From Candidatus Pseudoscillospira falkowii (lineage in GTDB: Bacteria > Bacillota > Clostridia > Oscillospirales > Oscillospiraceae), in NCBI GenBank assembly GCA_904374485.1, contig CAJFFX010000004.1:1-51784 (forward strand): 51,784 nucleotides of DNA. The letters run 5' to 3'. Within the stretch, counting starts at the first letter, position 1. Each line of letters opens with the position of its first letter. Below, in pieces: positions 7,662 through 16,442 of this stretch. A program made the translations under genes and the position numbers. The notes beneath the pieces were generated by a model that had not been told where the DNA came from, did not search any database, and saw only the letters and a list, made by a program, of their open reading frames with translations.

Positions 7662-8549
7662 ATGACAGATTACATAGACGGCTACAAGCAATATCTGTCC
7701 GAGGAGCGCCACGCGTCCGCCAACACGCTGAGTTCCTACCTGCGCGACGTCCGTCAGTTCCTGGCGTATCTCCAGTCCGTCGGAACGCGCTCCGTGCTGC
7801 AGGCAGCCGCGTCGGACATCGAAGAATATATGCGCTGGATGACGGGGCGGGGCAAATCCGCCGCCACGGTGACGCGCTCTGTCGCATCGCTGAAGTCTTA
7901 TTATCATTACCTCGTGCTGGAAGGCCGGCTGAAGAAGAATCCCGTCCAGGACGTCACACCTCTGAAGGTCAAGCGCCATCTGCCGCAGATCCTCACCGGC
8001 AAGGAGGTGGAGCTCTTCCTGGAGCAGCCTCAGTGCGTCGACGCCAAGGGCTACCGGGATCACGCAATGCTGGAACTGCTCTACGCCACCGGGATCCGCG
8101 TCAGCGAGCTCATTGCCCTGGACGTGTCGGACCTCAATCTGAGCGCCGGCATCATCCATTGCGCCGGCAAATCAAAGGAGCGCGTCATCCCGCTGTACCC
8201 GGCCGCTATCAAGGCACTGCGCGACTATGTGGAGGAGATCCGTCCGAGCATGATCGCCGCGCCGGATGAAACAGCGCTGTTCGTCAATATGAACGGCGAG
8301 CGGATGAGCCGCCAGGGATTCTGGAAAATCATCAAGTATTATCAGCAGAAAGCGCAGATCGACAAGGATATCACGCCCCACACCCTCCGCCATTCCTTTG
8401 CGGCCCATCTTCTGGAAAACGGCGCAGACCTGCGCTCGATCCAGGAAATGCTGGGGCATGCAGACATCTCTTCGACCCAGATCTATGCGAATCTGATCAG
8501 CCAAAAGCTCAAGGACGTCTACAACAAAGCCCATCCCCGCGCCATATAA
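7662..8549 (+). CDS. xerD: Tyrosine recombinase XerD
   Basis: Site-specific recombinase that, with XerC, resolves chromosome dimers at dif. Of 295 aa, the N-terminal SAM-like core-binding domain (residues 1-90, SANTLSSYLRDVRQFLAYL) is followed by the catalytic domain with Arg in ATGIRVSEL, Lys in GKSKERVIPL, HTLRHSFAAHLL, and GHADISSTQIY containing the nucleophilic Tyr. The ATG at 7662 has an AGAGAGGG SD and fits the family N-terminus. It follows the spoIIM-like gene by 41 nt and ends at a bidirectional terminator. Confidence 0.92.
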   Translation: MTDYIDGYKQYLSEERHASANTLSSYLRDVRQFLAYLQSVGTRSVLQAAASDIEEYMRWMTGRGKSAATVTRSVASLKSYYHYLVLEGRLKKNPVQDVTPLKVKRHLPQILTGKEVELFLEQPQCVDAKGYRDHAMLELLYATGIRVSELIALDVSDLNLSAGIIHCAGKSKERVIPLYPAAIKALRDYVEEIRPSMIAAPDETALFVNMNGERMSRQGFWKIIKYYQQKAQIDKDITPHTLRHSFAAHLLENGADLRSIQEMLGHADISSTQIYANLISQKLKDVYNKAHPRAI

Positions 8550-8559
8550 CAAAACACGA

Positions 8560-8595
8560 GGCAGCCTGTCCGCACAACGGACAGGCTGCCTTTTT
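8560..8595. terminator. Terminator between xerD and ridA
   Basis: A perfect 13-bp stem (8560-8572 with 8578-8590) with a 5-nt loop, followed by TTTTT. It serves xerD on the plus strand and could also serve the convergent ridA. Confidence 0.85.
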
Positions 8596-8614
8596 GCTCT
8601 TTGATCCATGTATT

Positions 8615-8992
8615 TTATTTTGCGGCGATCAGTTCGATCTCGACTTTCGCCCCGGCGGGAAGGGCCGCGACCTGAACACAGGACCGGGCCGGCGGGGCAG
8701 AGGGGAAGCGGGTGCCGTAGATCCGGTTGACAACGGCAAAATCTGCCAGATCCGTCAAAAACACCGTCGTTTTCACAACATCCGCAAAGGTCATCTGATG
8801 GGCCGCGAGGACCGCTTCCAGATTTTTCAGGACCTGTTCCGTCTGCTCCTCGATGGTGTCGCCCGCCAGCGCGCCCGTTTCCGGCACCAGCGCGATCTGT
8901 CCGGAGGTAAACAGCAGGCCGCCGGCGGCGACGGCGTGAGAATACGGGCCGATGGCAGCGGGCGCACGCGCGGCCGTAACGATCTCTTTCAT
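8615..8992 (-). CDS. ridA: RidA family enamine/imine deaminase
   Basis: Hydrolyses reactive enamine/imine intermediates made by PLP enzymes. The 125-aa protein has the standard fold pattern: APAAIGPYSHAV, LLFTSGQIAL, VVKTTVFLTDLADF and, near the C-terminus, PARSCVQVAALPAGAKVEIE with the substrate-carboxylate-binding Arg. The start at 8992 has GGAG 8 nt upstream. It is convergent with xerD and divergent from ruvC, with its own promoter. Confidence 0.95.
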   Translation of the reverse strand: MKEIVTAARAPAAIGPYSHAVAAGGLLFTSGQIALVPETGALAGDTIEEQTEQVLKNLEAVLAAHQMTFADVVKTTVFLTDLADFAVVNRIYGTRFPSAPPARSCVQVAALPAGAKVEIELIAAK

Positions 8993-9022
8993 GAAGATCA
9001 CTCCTTGTATCACGTTTTTTCC

Positions 9023-9051
9023 AGTATACTCCCTTTTTCCCGCATCCGCAA
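9023..9051 (-). promoter_or_regulatory. Promoter for ridA
   Basis: On the minus strand TTGCGG (9046-9051) and TATACT (9023-9028) are 17 bp apart. Confidence 0.7.
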
Positions 9052-9058
9052 CAATGTA

Positions 9059-9087
9059 TTGCGTTTCCGGGAAAACACTGGTACAAT
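9059..9087 (+). promoter_or_regulatory. Promoter for ruvCAB
   Basis: TTGCGT at 9059-9064 and TACAAT at 9082-9087 with a 17-bp spacer, back to back with the ridA promoter. I found no SOS-type GAAC-N4-GTTC box beside it. Confidence 0.7.
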
Positions 9088-9144
9088 AGTACTATTCTGA
9101 GCAAGAAAACCGCGCCCGGCAGCGGGCGCGCAGGGAGGGCCATC

Positions 9145-9657
9145 ATGCGGATCTTAGGCATCGATCCCGGCATCGCCACAGTGGGCTTCGGGATCGTTGA
9201 TTCCGAGCGCGGCAGCGCGCTGCACATGGTGCAGTACGGCGCGATCCTGACCGAGGCAGGGCTGCCGCTGGCCACGCGCCTCTTTCAGATCAATCACGAC
9301 CTGGAGGAGCTGATCTGCCGCTTTCATCCGGACGCCATGTCCGTGGAAGAATTGTTTTTCAACACCAATATCACCACTGGTATCGCCGTGGCCCACGGGC
9401 GCGGCATCATCCTGTACACGGCGGAAAAGCTCGGCGTTCCGATTTTCGAGTATACGCCGTCCCAGGTCAAACAGGCCGTCGTGGGATACGGAAAAGCAGA
9501 AAAACGCCAGGTCATGGATATGACGCGCCGGCTTCTGAAGCTGCGTACCGTGCCCCGGCCGGACGACGCCGCCGACGCGCTGGCGCTGGCCATCTGCCAT
9601 GCCCGTAGCACCACGTCTCTGCTCAAGCAGAATCCCCAGGCAAAGCCCACAGTGTAG
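9145..9657 (+). CDS. ruvC: Holliday junction endonuclease RuvC
   Basis: Resolves Holliday junctions by symmetric cleavage. The 170-aa protein has the acidic catalytic residues in place: Asp in ILGIDPGIATVGFG, Glu in MSVEELFF, and Asp residues in RPDDAADALALAICHA. SD GGGAGGG is 7 nt before the ATG. Its stop codon TAG overlaps the ruvA SD (TAGGAGG), so the two are translationally close. Confidence 0.97.
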   Translation: MRILGIDPGIATVGFGIVDSERGSALHMVQYGAILTEAGLPLATRLFQINHDLEELICRFHPDAMSVEELFFNTNITTGIAVAHGRGIILYTAEKLGVPIFEYTPSQVKQAVVGYGKAEKRQVMDMTRRLLKLRTVPRPDDAADALALAICHARSTTSLLKQNPQAKPTV

Positions 9658-9667
9658 GAGGAATCCC

Positions 9668-10258
9668 ATGTTTTATTATGTTGCTGGAACCGTGGCATAT
9701 ATGGAGCAGAATCTGGCCGTCATCGACTGCGGCGGTGTTGGCTACGCCTGTTTCACCACAAACAACACCCTGTCCCGCCTGCAGCAGGGAGGCCAGGCAA
9801 AGCTTTATACCTATCTCAACGTCAAGGAAGACGCCATGGATCTTTTCGGTTTTTACACCCAAAACGAGCTCAACAGCTTCAAGCTGCTGATCGGCGTATC
9901 CGGCGTGGGGCCGAAAGCGGCCCTGGCGATCTTGTCCTCCAGCACGCCGGAGCAGCTGGCGCTGGCCATCGCCACCGGGGACGAGCGCGTGCTGACCGCC
10001 GCGCCCGGCATCGGCAAAAAAATCGCCCAGCGCATCATCTTGGAACTGAAGGACAAGCTGGCCAAGGAAGACCTGTCCGGCGTCCGGCCAGGGAGATCCG
10101 CGGCGCCCACCGGCACCAAGACCGCCGAGGCTGTTTCCGCACTGATGGTGCTCGGTTATTCTCAGCAGGAAGTCAGCGCGGCGCTCAAAGGCATCGACGC
10201 AGACGCGCTGCCCCTGGAAGACATTGTCCGCCAGGCGCTGCGCCGGATGGTCAAATAA
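9668..10258 (+). CDS. ruvA: Holliday junction DNA helicase subunit RuvA
   Basis: Tetrameric junction-binding subunit of the RuvAB branch-migration complex. The 196-aa protein starts MFYYVAGTVAYMEQNLAVIDCGGVGY (OB-fold domain), continues with helix-hairpin-helix motifs (GVSGVGPKAALAIL, APGIGKKIAQRIILELKDKL), and ends in the flexible domain III that contacts RuvB (EAVSALMVLGYSQQEVSAAL). ATG 9668 is chosen over upstream in-frame starts because AGGAGG at 9656-9661 precedes it and the family N-terminus matches. Confidence 0.97.
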   Translation: MFYYVAGTVAYMEQNLAVIDCGGVGYACFTTNNTLSRLQQGGQAKLYTYLNVKEDAMDLFGFYTQNELNSFKLLIGVSGVGPKAALAILSSSTPEQLALAIATGDERVLTAAPGIGKKIAQRIILELKDKLAKEDLSGVRPGRSAAPTGTKTAEAVSALMVLGYSQQEVSAALKGIDADALPLEDIVRQALRRMVK

Positions 10259-10303
10259 CACAGTGGCAGGGCCTGCTCCCTCTTTGCGAAAGGATGTGGC
10301 GAT

Positions 10304-11374
10304 TTGAGCATTGATTACGGGCACGATATCACTGAAGAGCCCCTGGTTACCAAAACACTGCTGAACGAAGATCTGCGCAACGAAGTTTCTCTGCGCCCCC
10401 ACACGCTGGAGGAATACATCGGCCAGTCGAAGGCCAAGGAGAATCTGCGCATTTTTATCGAAGCGGCCAAACAGCGGACCGAGCCGCTGGACCATGTGCT
10501 GCTCCACGGCCCCCCCGGTCTGGGCAAGACCACTTTGGCCGGCATCATCGCCGCCGAAATGGGCGTGAACATCCGCATCACCTCCGGCCCGGCCATCGAA
10601 AAAGCCGGCGATCTGGCCGCGCTGCTGACAAATCTGAACGAAAACGACATCCTGTTTGTCGACGAGATCCACCGCCTGAATCGCAGCGTGGAGGAGATCC
10701 TGTATCCCGCCATGGAGGACTATGCCATCGATATCATCATCGGCAAGGGCCCTTCCGCAAACTCCATCCGCCTGGATCTTCCCAAATTTACGCTGGTGGG
10801 CGCCACCACGCGGGCCGGACAGCTGTCGGCGCCGCTGCGGGACCGCTTCGGCGTCACGCTGCGCCTGGAGCTCTACACCCCCGAGGAATTGGCCCTCATC
10901 GTCACCCGCAGTGCCGGGATCCTGGACGTGCCCATCGAGCCCCAGGGCGCCTTTGAGATCGCGTCGCGCTCCCGCGGCACGCCGCGTATCGCCAACCGGA
11001 TGCTCCGGCGGGTGCGCGATTTTGCGCAGGTGCGCGGCAACGGCGTGATCACAAAGGAGATCGCCGACCTGGCGCTGACGGCGCTGGAGATCGATTATCT
11101 GGGTCTGGATGCGGTGGACCGCCGGATGATGCGCGCCATCATCACCAATTACGGCGGCGGCCCCGTGGGCCTGGAAACGCTGGCGGCCACCATCGGCGAA
11201 GAAGCCGTAACGCTGGAAGACGTATATGAGCCTTATCTGATGCAGATGGGCTTTTTGACCCGCACGCCCCGGGGGCGCTGCGTGACGCACAAAGCCTATG
11301 AGCATCTGCACATTCCGCTCAGCGGCGGAAGGGAAGGGGCCATGGATCAGCTGTCCATCGACCGCGAGCTTTAA
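10304..11374 (+). CDS. ruvB: Holliday junction branch migration helicase RuvB
   Basis: AAA+ motor of branch migration, 356 aa. Motifs are Walker [10 protein letters not shown], Walker [11 protein letters not shown], sensor region [18 protein letters not shown], and the C-terminal winged helix ([33 protein letters not shown]). It starts with TTG (SD AAGGAT at 10289-10294). It is the last gene of ruvCAB, and glmM follows after 43 nt. Confidence 0.97.
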   Translation: MSIDYGHDITEEPLVTKTLLNEDLRNEVSLRPHTLEEYIGQSKAKENLRIFIEAAKQRTEPLDHVLLHGPPGLGKTTLAGIIAAEMGVNIRITSGPAIEKAGDLAALLTNLNENDILFVDEIHRLNRSVEEILYPAMEDYAIDIIIGKGPSANSIRLDLPKFTLVGATTRAGQLSAPLRDRFGVTLRLELYTPEELALIVTRSAGILDVPIEPQGAFEIASRSRGTPRIANRMLRRVRDFAQVRGNGVITKEIADLALTALEIDYLGLDAVDRRMMRAIITNYGGGPVGLETLAATIGEEAVTLEDVYEPYLMQMGFLTRTPRGRCVTHKAYEHLHIPLSGGREGAMDQLSIDREL

Positions 11375-11417
11375 GAAACAAAAACGTAAAATCCAACACA
11401 GAAAGGGTTATGCAATT

Positions 11418-12776
11418 ATGGGCAAACTATTCGGCACCGACGGGATTCGCGGCATCGTGGGCCAGACGCTGACCGCCGATATGGCGTACCGCGTCGGCCA
11501 GGCGGTGGCCGCCGTTCTGGCGGAGGAAAAGCAGGGAAGACCCGAGATCACCCTGGGAAAGGACACCCGCATTTCCTCGGATATGCTGGAATCCGCGCTG
11601 ATCGCCGGCATCTGCTCCGTGGGCGGCAATGTGGTGCCGCTGGGTGTGATCCCCACGCCCGCGGTGGCATACCTGACGGTCCAGCGCAGGGCGGACGCCG
11701 GCATCGTCGTCTCCGCTTCGCACAATCCCTATGAGCACAACGGCATCAAGGTCTTCAACTGCCAGGGCTACAAACTGCCCGACGCGACAGAGGCGAAGAT
11801 CGAAGCCCTCATCCTCGGCGAAGATCCGATCCCGGAGAAGAGCGGGAGCGATATCGGTACCATGATCCGCGGCATGAAGGAGGCCCGCACGCAGTATATC
11901 GAGCATCTGTGCTCCACAATCGAAGACGACCTCTCCGGGTTGCGGATCTGCGTGGACTGTGCCAACGGCGCGGCGTCCGCAACGGCGCCGGAGTTGTTTT
12001 CCCGCTTCAAGGCCCGTTCCGACATCATGCACGCCGTGCCCAACGGCGTCAATATCAACAAGCGCTGCGGTTCTACCCACCTGGAATCCCTGCAGGAGAC
12101 CGTGGTAAACGACGGATACGATATCGGCGTCGCTTACGACGGAGACGCCGACCGCTGCCTGCTGGTCGACGAGACCGGCGCCGTGATCGACGGCGATAAG
12201 ATCATGGCCGTCTGCGCCATGGATATGCGCGCGCGAGGCAAGCTGGACGGAAACGCCATTGTCGCCACCGTCATGTCCAACCTGGGACTGCATGAATTCT
12301 GCGAAAACGAGGGGATCCAGCTCGTCTGCACTGATGTGGGGGACCGCCATGTGCTGGAAAAAATGCTGGAATGCGGCTACCGCATCGGCGGCGAGCAGTC
12401 CGGCCATATGATCTACAGCGAATACGCCACCACCGGCGACGGCGAGCTGACCAGCCTGCAGTTCCTGCAAATCCTGAAAAAAAGCGGGAAGAAGGCCTCT
12501 GAGCTCATCGCTTGCTGCGCCCAGTATCCCCAGGTCCTGATCAATGTGCCCGTATCGCCGGAGCGCGGTGTCAAGGAGCGGATCATGGAATCGGCTTTGC
12601 TGCGCCGGGCGGTGGCGGAGGAGGCCCAGCGGCTCGGCAGCGCCGGGCGGATCCTGCTGCGTCCCTCCGGAACGGAAGCCTTGATCCGCGTTATGGTGGA
12701 GGCCAAAACAGAGGAGATGGCCCAAAGCTATGCCGAGAAACTCGTCAATGTGGTAAAATCACTAAAAATTGTCTGA
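11418..12776 (+). CDS. glmM: Phosphoglucosamine mutase
   Basis: Interconverts glucosamine-6-P and glucosamine-1-P for peptidoglycan precursor synthesis. The 452-aa protein has all four family signatures: LFGTDGIRG at the N-terminus, the phosphoserine loop VVSASHNPYEHNGIKVF, the Mg-binding loop VAYDGDADRCL, the sugar-binding GGEQSGH, and the C-terminal phosphate-binding RPSGTEALIRVMVE. ATG 11418 has an AAAGGG SD. A sigma-A promoter for the next gene begins just after it. Confidence 0.97.
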   Translation: MGKLFGTDGIRGIVGQTLTADMAYRVGQAVAAVLAEEKQGRPEITLGKDTRISSDMLESALIAGICSVGGNVVPLGVIPTPAVAYLTVQRRADAGIVVSASHNPYEHNGIKVFNCQGYKLPDATEAKIEALILGEDPIPEKSGSDIGTMIRGMKEARTQYIEHLCSTIEDDLSGLRICVDCANGAASATAPELFSRFKARSDIMHAVPNGVNINKRCGSTHLESLQETVVNDGYDIGVAYDGDADRCLLVDETGAVIDGDKIMAVCAMDMRARGKLDGNAIVATVMSNLGLHEFCENEGIQLVCTDVGDRHVLEKMLECGYRIGGEQSGHMIYSEYATTGDGELTSLQFLQILKKSGKKASELIACCAQYPQVLINVPVSPERGVKERIMESALLRRAVAEEAQRLGSAGRILLRPSGTEALIRVMVEAKTEEMAQSYAEKLVNVVKSLKIV

Positions 12777-12803
12777 AATTCCTAAAAAATTTCTCACTTT
12801 TCC

Positions 12804-12832
12804 TTGACGAGGCAGCATTTTCACGGTATACT
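12804..12832 (+). promoter_or_regulatory. Sigma-A promoter for the SigH-like gene
   Basis: TTGACG at 12804-12809 and TATACT at 12827-12832, with a 17-bp spacer. Confidence 0.8.
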
Positions 12833-12864
12833 AAAGCATGCAAAAGTTTATTGGAGTCTGTGTT

Positions 12865-13482
12865 ATGGATAAAATCGATGAATTGCCGGATGGCGCCCTG
12901 TGCAGCTTGGTGTCCAAGGGGGACAGGGAAGCAGAAGAGTTGTTGGTCATACGGTATCGTCGGTTGGTCCGCATCTGCGCGCGCCCCTTCTTCCTGGCGG
13001 GCGGCGACAGGGAAGACCTGATCCAGGAGGGGATGGTCGGATTGCTCAAAGCGATCCGCAGCTATGATCCCGGCAAAGAGGCTTCCTTCCGAACCTTTGC
13101 GGAAATATGCATTCGCAGCCGCTTATACAGTATCCTGCGCAGCCAGAAACTGGATAAGCATACAGCACTCGATCATTCCGTTAGAGTAGAAGCGCCCTTC
13201 TTTGATAGTAATTCCTACACCGTGGGCAGCTCCGACATCGCGCAGGCCAACCCGGAGGATCTTCTGATCCTGCAGGAAAGCTTCAACGAGATGTGGAAGC
13301 GCGTCCAGAAACAGTTGTCCGAGTTCGAAGCGAAGATTTTAGGGTTCTATTTGGATGGACTGTCTTATCAGGAGATCGCAGTCAAAGTGTGCAAATCTCC
13401 CAAATCGGTGGATAACGCCGTGCAGCGCATCCGGCGCAAGGTGGCACGGCAGATGCATCCCGGCGAAAACAGCGAAAGCTGA
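12865..13482 (+). CDS. sigH: RNA polymerase sigma factor, SigH (Spo0H)-like
   Basis: A 205-aa sigma-70 family factor. Region 2 contains GGDREDLIQEGMVGLLKAIRSYDPGKEASFRTFAEICIRSRL, very close to Bacillus SigH. Region 4 has FYLDGLSYQEIAVKVCKSPKSVDNAVQRIRRK, again the SigH pattern. SigH drives early sporulation and competence genes. ATG 12865 is preferred (TTGGAG at 12851-12856); the ATG at 12838 lies at the expected transcription start. The next gene encodes a zinc-ribbon protein 38 nt downstream. A SigH-like paralogue rather than the orthologue remains possible because the usual neighbours are absent. Confidence 0.85.
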   Translation: MDKIDELPDGALCSLVSKGDREAEELLVIRYRRLVRICARPFFLAGGDREDLIQEGMVGLLKAIRSYDPGKEASFRTFAEICIRSRLYSILRSQKLDKHTALDHSVRVEAPFFDSNSYTVGSSDIAQANPEDLLILQESFNEMWKRVQKQLSEFEAKILGFYLDGLSYQEIAVKVCKSPKSVDNAVQRIRRKVARQMHPGENSES

Positions 13483-13520
13483 GCGCATATATTTTTTCTA
13501 TCAAAGAGAGGGTAAAAATC

Positions 13521-13805
13521 ATGTACGAAGACAAGACATTGGTATGCAAAGAGTGTGGCCAGGAATTCGTGTTCACCGCCGGCGAGCAGGAGTTCTATGC
13601 CGAGCGCGGCTTCCAGAACGAACCCCAGCGCTGCAAAGCCTGCCGCGATGCACGCAAGAACGCTGCCCGCGGTCCCCGTCAGTATTTCACCGCTGTCTGC
13701 GCAGCCTGCGGCGGCGAGGCGAGAGTGCCTTTCGAGCCCAAGTCCGACCGGCCTGTGTACTGCAGTGAGTGCTTCGCCAAGATGCGCGAAGCGCAGGAAG
13801 GCTGA
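13521..13805 (+). CDS. Zinc-ribbon domain protein
   Basis: A 94-aa protein with two treble-clef zinc sites: CKEC paired with CKAC (residues about 9-41), and CAAC paired with CSEC (about 60-84). The motif FTAGEQEFYAERGFQNEPQRCKACR is that of a small zinc-binding family common in Firmicutes (zf-trcl type) of unknown function, probably binding nucleic acid or RNA polymerase. It follows the sigma factor gene, so a role with RNA polymerase is possible but unproven. SD GAGAGGG. Confidence 0.85.
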   Translation: MYEDKTLVCKECGQEFVFTAGEQEFYAERGFQNEPQRCKACRDARKNAARGPRQYFTAVCAACGGEARVPFEPKSDRPVYCSECFAKMREAQEG

Positions 13806-13834
13806 TTCGTTCCAATATCGTTTTGTGTTCAGAA

Positions 13835-13866
13835 AAGCGGCAGGTCAAAAGACCTGCCGCTTTTTT
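13835..13866 (+). terminator. Terminator after sigH/zinc-ribbon operon
   Basis: A 12-bp stem (13835-13846 with 13851-13862, AAAA loop) merging into a run of six T. Confidence 0.88.
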
Positions 13867-13891
13867 CGCAGAAACAGGCAGGGGAACACGC

Positions 13892-13920
13892 TTGACAATC
13901 TGCACGCACTGTGGTATCTT
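13892..13920 (+). promoter_or_regulatory. Consensus promoter of the second recombinase gene
   Basis: TTGACA at 13892-13897 and TATCTT at 13915-13920 are 17 bp apart. The -10 overlaps the inverted repeat at 13918-13955. Confidence 0.8.
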
Positions 13921-13955
13921 TAACTCGGTTAAATTAATGTTTAACCGAGTTAAAG
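13918..13955 (+). promoter_or_regulatory. Perfect 16-bp inverted repeat (operator or recombinase core site)
   Basis: The arm 13918-13933 (CTTTAACTCGGTTAAA) is an exact inverted copy of 13940-13955, with a 6-bp spacer TTAATG. Each arm is itself palindromic (TTTAAC-TCG-GTTAAA), so there are two 15-bp palindromes centred 21 bp apart. It covers the promoter -10 and the start of the transcript. Confidence 0.85.
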
Positions 13956-13990
13956 CTTATTTTTCCGCAGAAAAGGAGGCTGATCTGCCC

Positions 13991-14989
13991 ATGGCAGCCG
14001 ATTACCGCCACGAAGCGCCGGAATTGATCCGGGATTTCCTGCAGTATCACGAAACGATCCGCAACCACTCTGTGCGCACCGTCGACGCTTACTATGTCGA
14101 TCTGCGGCTGTTTTTCCGATACATCAAATGGGATCATGGTTTGGTTCCGCAGGATACGCCCTTTGAGGAAATTTTGATCGACGACGTCGACCTGGATTTT
14201 ATCCGTGCCATCAAAAAAGCCGATATTTATAATTTTCTTTCCTGGCTTTCCCGGGATCGTCCCGGCAAAAAACAGCCCGGCCTGGGTGTCGCCGCCCGGG
14301 CGCGCAAGCTTGTTTCCGTCCGTTCCTTTTTTTCTTATCTCGAATTGAAGCGCAATTTGCTGGCGGTCAATCCTGCGGCGGATATCGACCCGCCGCGCCT
14401 GCGCAAGAGCCTGCCGGTCTATCTGACGGAACCCGACGCCGAAAAACTCTTGGACGCCGTCCATGGGCCTTATGCGGAGCGCGATTTCTGCATGCTCCTG
14501 CTGCTGCTCAGCTGCGGCATGCGGGTCTCTGAACTGGTGGGCCTCGATATCACGGATATCACCGACGAAACGGTTCGCGTCCTCGGAAAAGGCAATAAAG
14601 AGCGTATTCTTTATCTGAATCCCGCCTGCAGGCAGGCCATCGCAGACTATCTCGCTGTTCGCGATGGAACAAATGTTCTCCAAAAGGATAAGAACGCTTT
14701 GTTTTTATCCCGCAACCACCGGCGCGTCAGCGTGGATACCGTGGAAAACCTGGTCAAAAAAGCGTCGCTGACCGCCGGATTGGATGCCAAGCGGTATTCC
14801 CCCCACAAACTACGCCACACCGCAGCCACACTCATGCTCCAGAACGGCGTGGACGTGCGCACGCTGCAGGAAGTCCTGGGCCACGAAAGCTTGAATACCA
14901 CCCAGATCTACACCCATATCGACAATGACGGCCTGCGCACGGCTGCCCGGGCTAATCCCATTGGAAAGTATAAAAAAAAGCGCGAATGA
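13991..14989 (+). CDS. Tyrosine recombinase (XerC-like)
   Basis: A 332-aa site-specific recombinase. The N-terminal core-binding domain (ELIRDFLQYHETIRNHSVRTVDAYYVDLRLFFRYI) carries a charged insertion around DDVDLDFIRAIKKADIYNFL. The catalytic domain has Arg in CGMRVSELVG, Lys in GKGNKERILYL, HKLRHTAATLML and GHESLNTTQIYTH with the nucleophilic Tyr. It is distinct from the XerD at 7662 and could be the XerC partner or a dedicated recombinase. ATG 13991 follows AAGGAGG (13973-13979). An upstream ATG at 13938 lies inside the operator and has no SD. The gene is monocistronic between two terminators. Confidence 0.88.
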   Translation: MAADYRHEAPELIRDFLQYHETIRNHSVRTVDAYYVDLRLFFRYIKWDHGLVPQDTPFEEILIDDVDLDFIRAIKKADIYNFLSWLSRDRPGKKQPGLGVAARARKLVSVRSFFSYLELKRNLLAVNPAADIDPPRLRKSLPVYLTEPDAEKLLDAVHGPYAERDFCMLLLLLSCGMRVSELVGLDITDITDETVRVLGKGNKERILYLNPACRQAIADYLAVRDGTNVLQKDKNALFLSRNHRRVSVDTVENLVKKASLTAGLDAKRYSPHKLRHTAATLMLQNGVDVRTLQEVLGHESLNTTQIYTHIDNDGLRTAARANPIGKYKKKRE

Positions 14990-15019
14990 TGTGCTTATAT
15001 TCATATTCACATATTATCA

Positions 15020-15052
15020 AAAAGTGTCCCGCAATCACTGCGGGACACTTTT
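15020..15052. terminator. Bidirectional terminator between recombinase and radA
   Basis: A 14-bp perfect stem (15020-15033 with 15039-15052, loop ATCAC) starts with AAAA and ends with TTTT, so it can end transcripts from both sides. Confidence 0.85.
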
Positions 15053-15059
15053 GTGCTTC

Positions 15060-16442
15060 TTATTTTCCGAGGACCGCCCGGAGCGCCTGACCCACATTTT
15101 TGACCCGGATCAATTCCAATCCATCGATCTGCAGCAGCTTGTCCGTCCGCTGGGCTGGAATGACACATTTTTGGAAGCCCAGGCGCCGGATCTCCGAAAG
15201 CCGCTGGCCGATATTCTGCACGCTGCGCAGTTCGCCGCTCAGGCCGACTTCACCGATGGCCGCCAGCGTATTCTCCACGGGTGCATCCAAATAACTGGAT
15301 GCCAGCGCAATGATCACGGCCAGATCCGCCGAAGGCTCGTCCAGCGTCAGACCGCCGACCACATTGAGATAGGCGTCGCAGTTGGAAAGCTTCAGCCCGC
15401 CGCGCTTTTCAAGCACCGCCATCAGCATGGCGCTGCGGTTATAATCCAGCCCGTTGCTCGTCCGTTTCGGATTGGAGTAGACCGTCGGCGCGATCAGCGC
15501 CTGGATCTCCGCCAGGATCGGCCGCGCGCCCTCCATAGCGCAGGTCACGCAGGTGCCCGGCGCATCCTCCGGCCGGCCGGACAGGAGCGTTTCCGACGGG
15601 TTGGGTACTTCGGCCAGGCCCCGGTCCGCCATTTCAAAAACGCCGATCTCGTTGGTGGCGCCAAAACGGTTTTTGGCCGCCCGCAGGATCCGGTAGCTCA
15701 TGTGTTGGTCGCCTTCAAAATACAGCACACAGTCCACCATATGCTCCAGGACCTTCGGGCCAGCAATGGAGCCTTCTTTATTGACGTGGCCGATCACGAA
15801 AACCGTAACCCCCTCCCCTTTTGCCAGCTGCATCAGCGCCATGGTGCAGTCCTTGACCTGGCCAATGCTCCCGGGCGGGGTGTCCAGCGTGTCGTTGCAC
15901 ATGGTTTGGATGGAGTCGATGATCAAAACGCTGGGCTGCAGGTCGTGGACCGCATCCAGAATATCCGCCAGATTCGTCTCCGACAAAACATAGAGATTAG
16001 GATTTGCGACCTGCAGCCGCTCGGCGCGCATTTTAAGCTGATGCTCCGACTCTTCGCCGGAAACATACAGCACGTCGCCCGTGCTGCAGAGCTGGGCGCA
16101 GATCTGCAGCATCAGCGTGGATTTTCCGATGCCGGGGGCACCGCCCACCAGTACCAGCGACCCTTTTACCGCGCCGCCGCCCAGTACACGATCCAATTCA
16201 CCCATGCCGGTCGGAAAGCGCAGCTCCCCCGCCGTCGTCAGCTCTGTAATAGGTTTTGCCTTGCGCAGGCCGAAGGACGCCGCCGAACCGCCGCGGTGGG
16301 CAGCGGAGCTTCCGCGGCGCTTTTCTTCCGCCGGGCGCTCCACAATGCTGTTCCAGGCGCCGCAGGCCGGGCACTTTCCGGCCCATTTCGGAAATTCGTT
16401 GCCGCATTCCGTACAGTAAAACGTTGTTTTATAATTCTTCAT
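15060..16442 (-). CDS. radA: DNA repair protein RadA
   Basis: RecA-like ATPase promoting branch migration in recombinational repair. The 460-aa protein has an N-terminal C4 zinc finger (CTECGNEFPKWAGKCPAC), Walker A GGAPGIGKST, Walker B SVLIIDSIQT, the RadA-specific KNRFG motif (KNRFGATNEIG), and a C-terminal Lon-protease-like domain (GGLTLDEPSADLAVIIALASS). I choose ATG 16442 (MKNYKTTFYC): GGAG lies 9 nt upstream, and the in-frame ATG at 16457 adds only MERRS. The start overlaps the end of cwlD by 14 nt. Confidence 0.96.
   Translation of the reverse strand: MKNYKTTFYCTECGNEFPKWAGKCPACGAWNSIVERPAEEKRRGSSAAHRGGSAASFGLRKAKPITELTTAGELRFPTGMGELDRVLGGGAVKGSLVLVGGAPGIGKSTLMLQICAQLCSTGDVLYVSGEESEHQLKMRAERLQVANPNLYVLSETNLADILDAVHDLQPSVLIIDSIQTMCNDTLDTPPGSIGQVKDCTMALMQLAKGEGVTVFVIGHVNKEGSIAGPKVLEHMVDCVLYFEGDQHMSYRILRAAKNRFGATNEIGVFEMADRGLAEVPNPSETLLSGRPEDAPGTCVTCAMEGARPILAEIQALIAPTVYSNPKRTSNGLDYNRSAMLMAVLEKRGGLKLSNCDAYLNVVGGLTLDEPSADLAVIIALASSYLDAPVENTLAAIGEVGLSGELRSVQNIGQRLSEIRRLGFQKCVIPAQRTDKLLQIDGLELIRVKNVGQALRAVLGK

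Noticed and set aside
9623-11311. 562-aa minus-strand frame over ruvA and ruvB
   Set aside because: An antisense shadow of two highly conserved genes, with no SD or domain.
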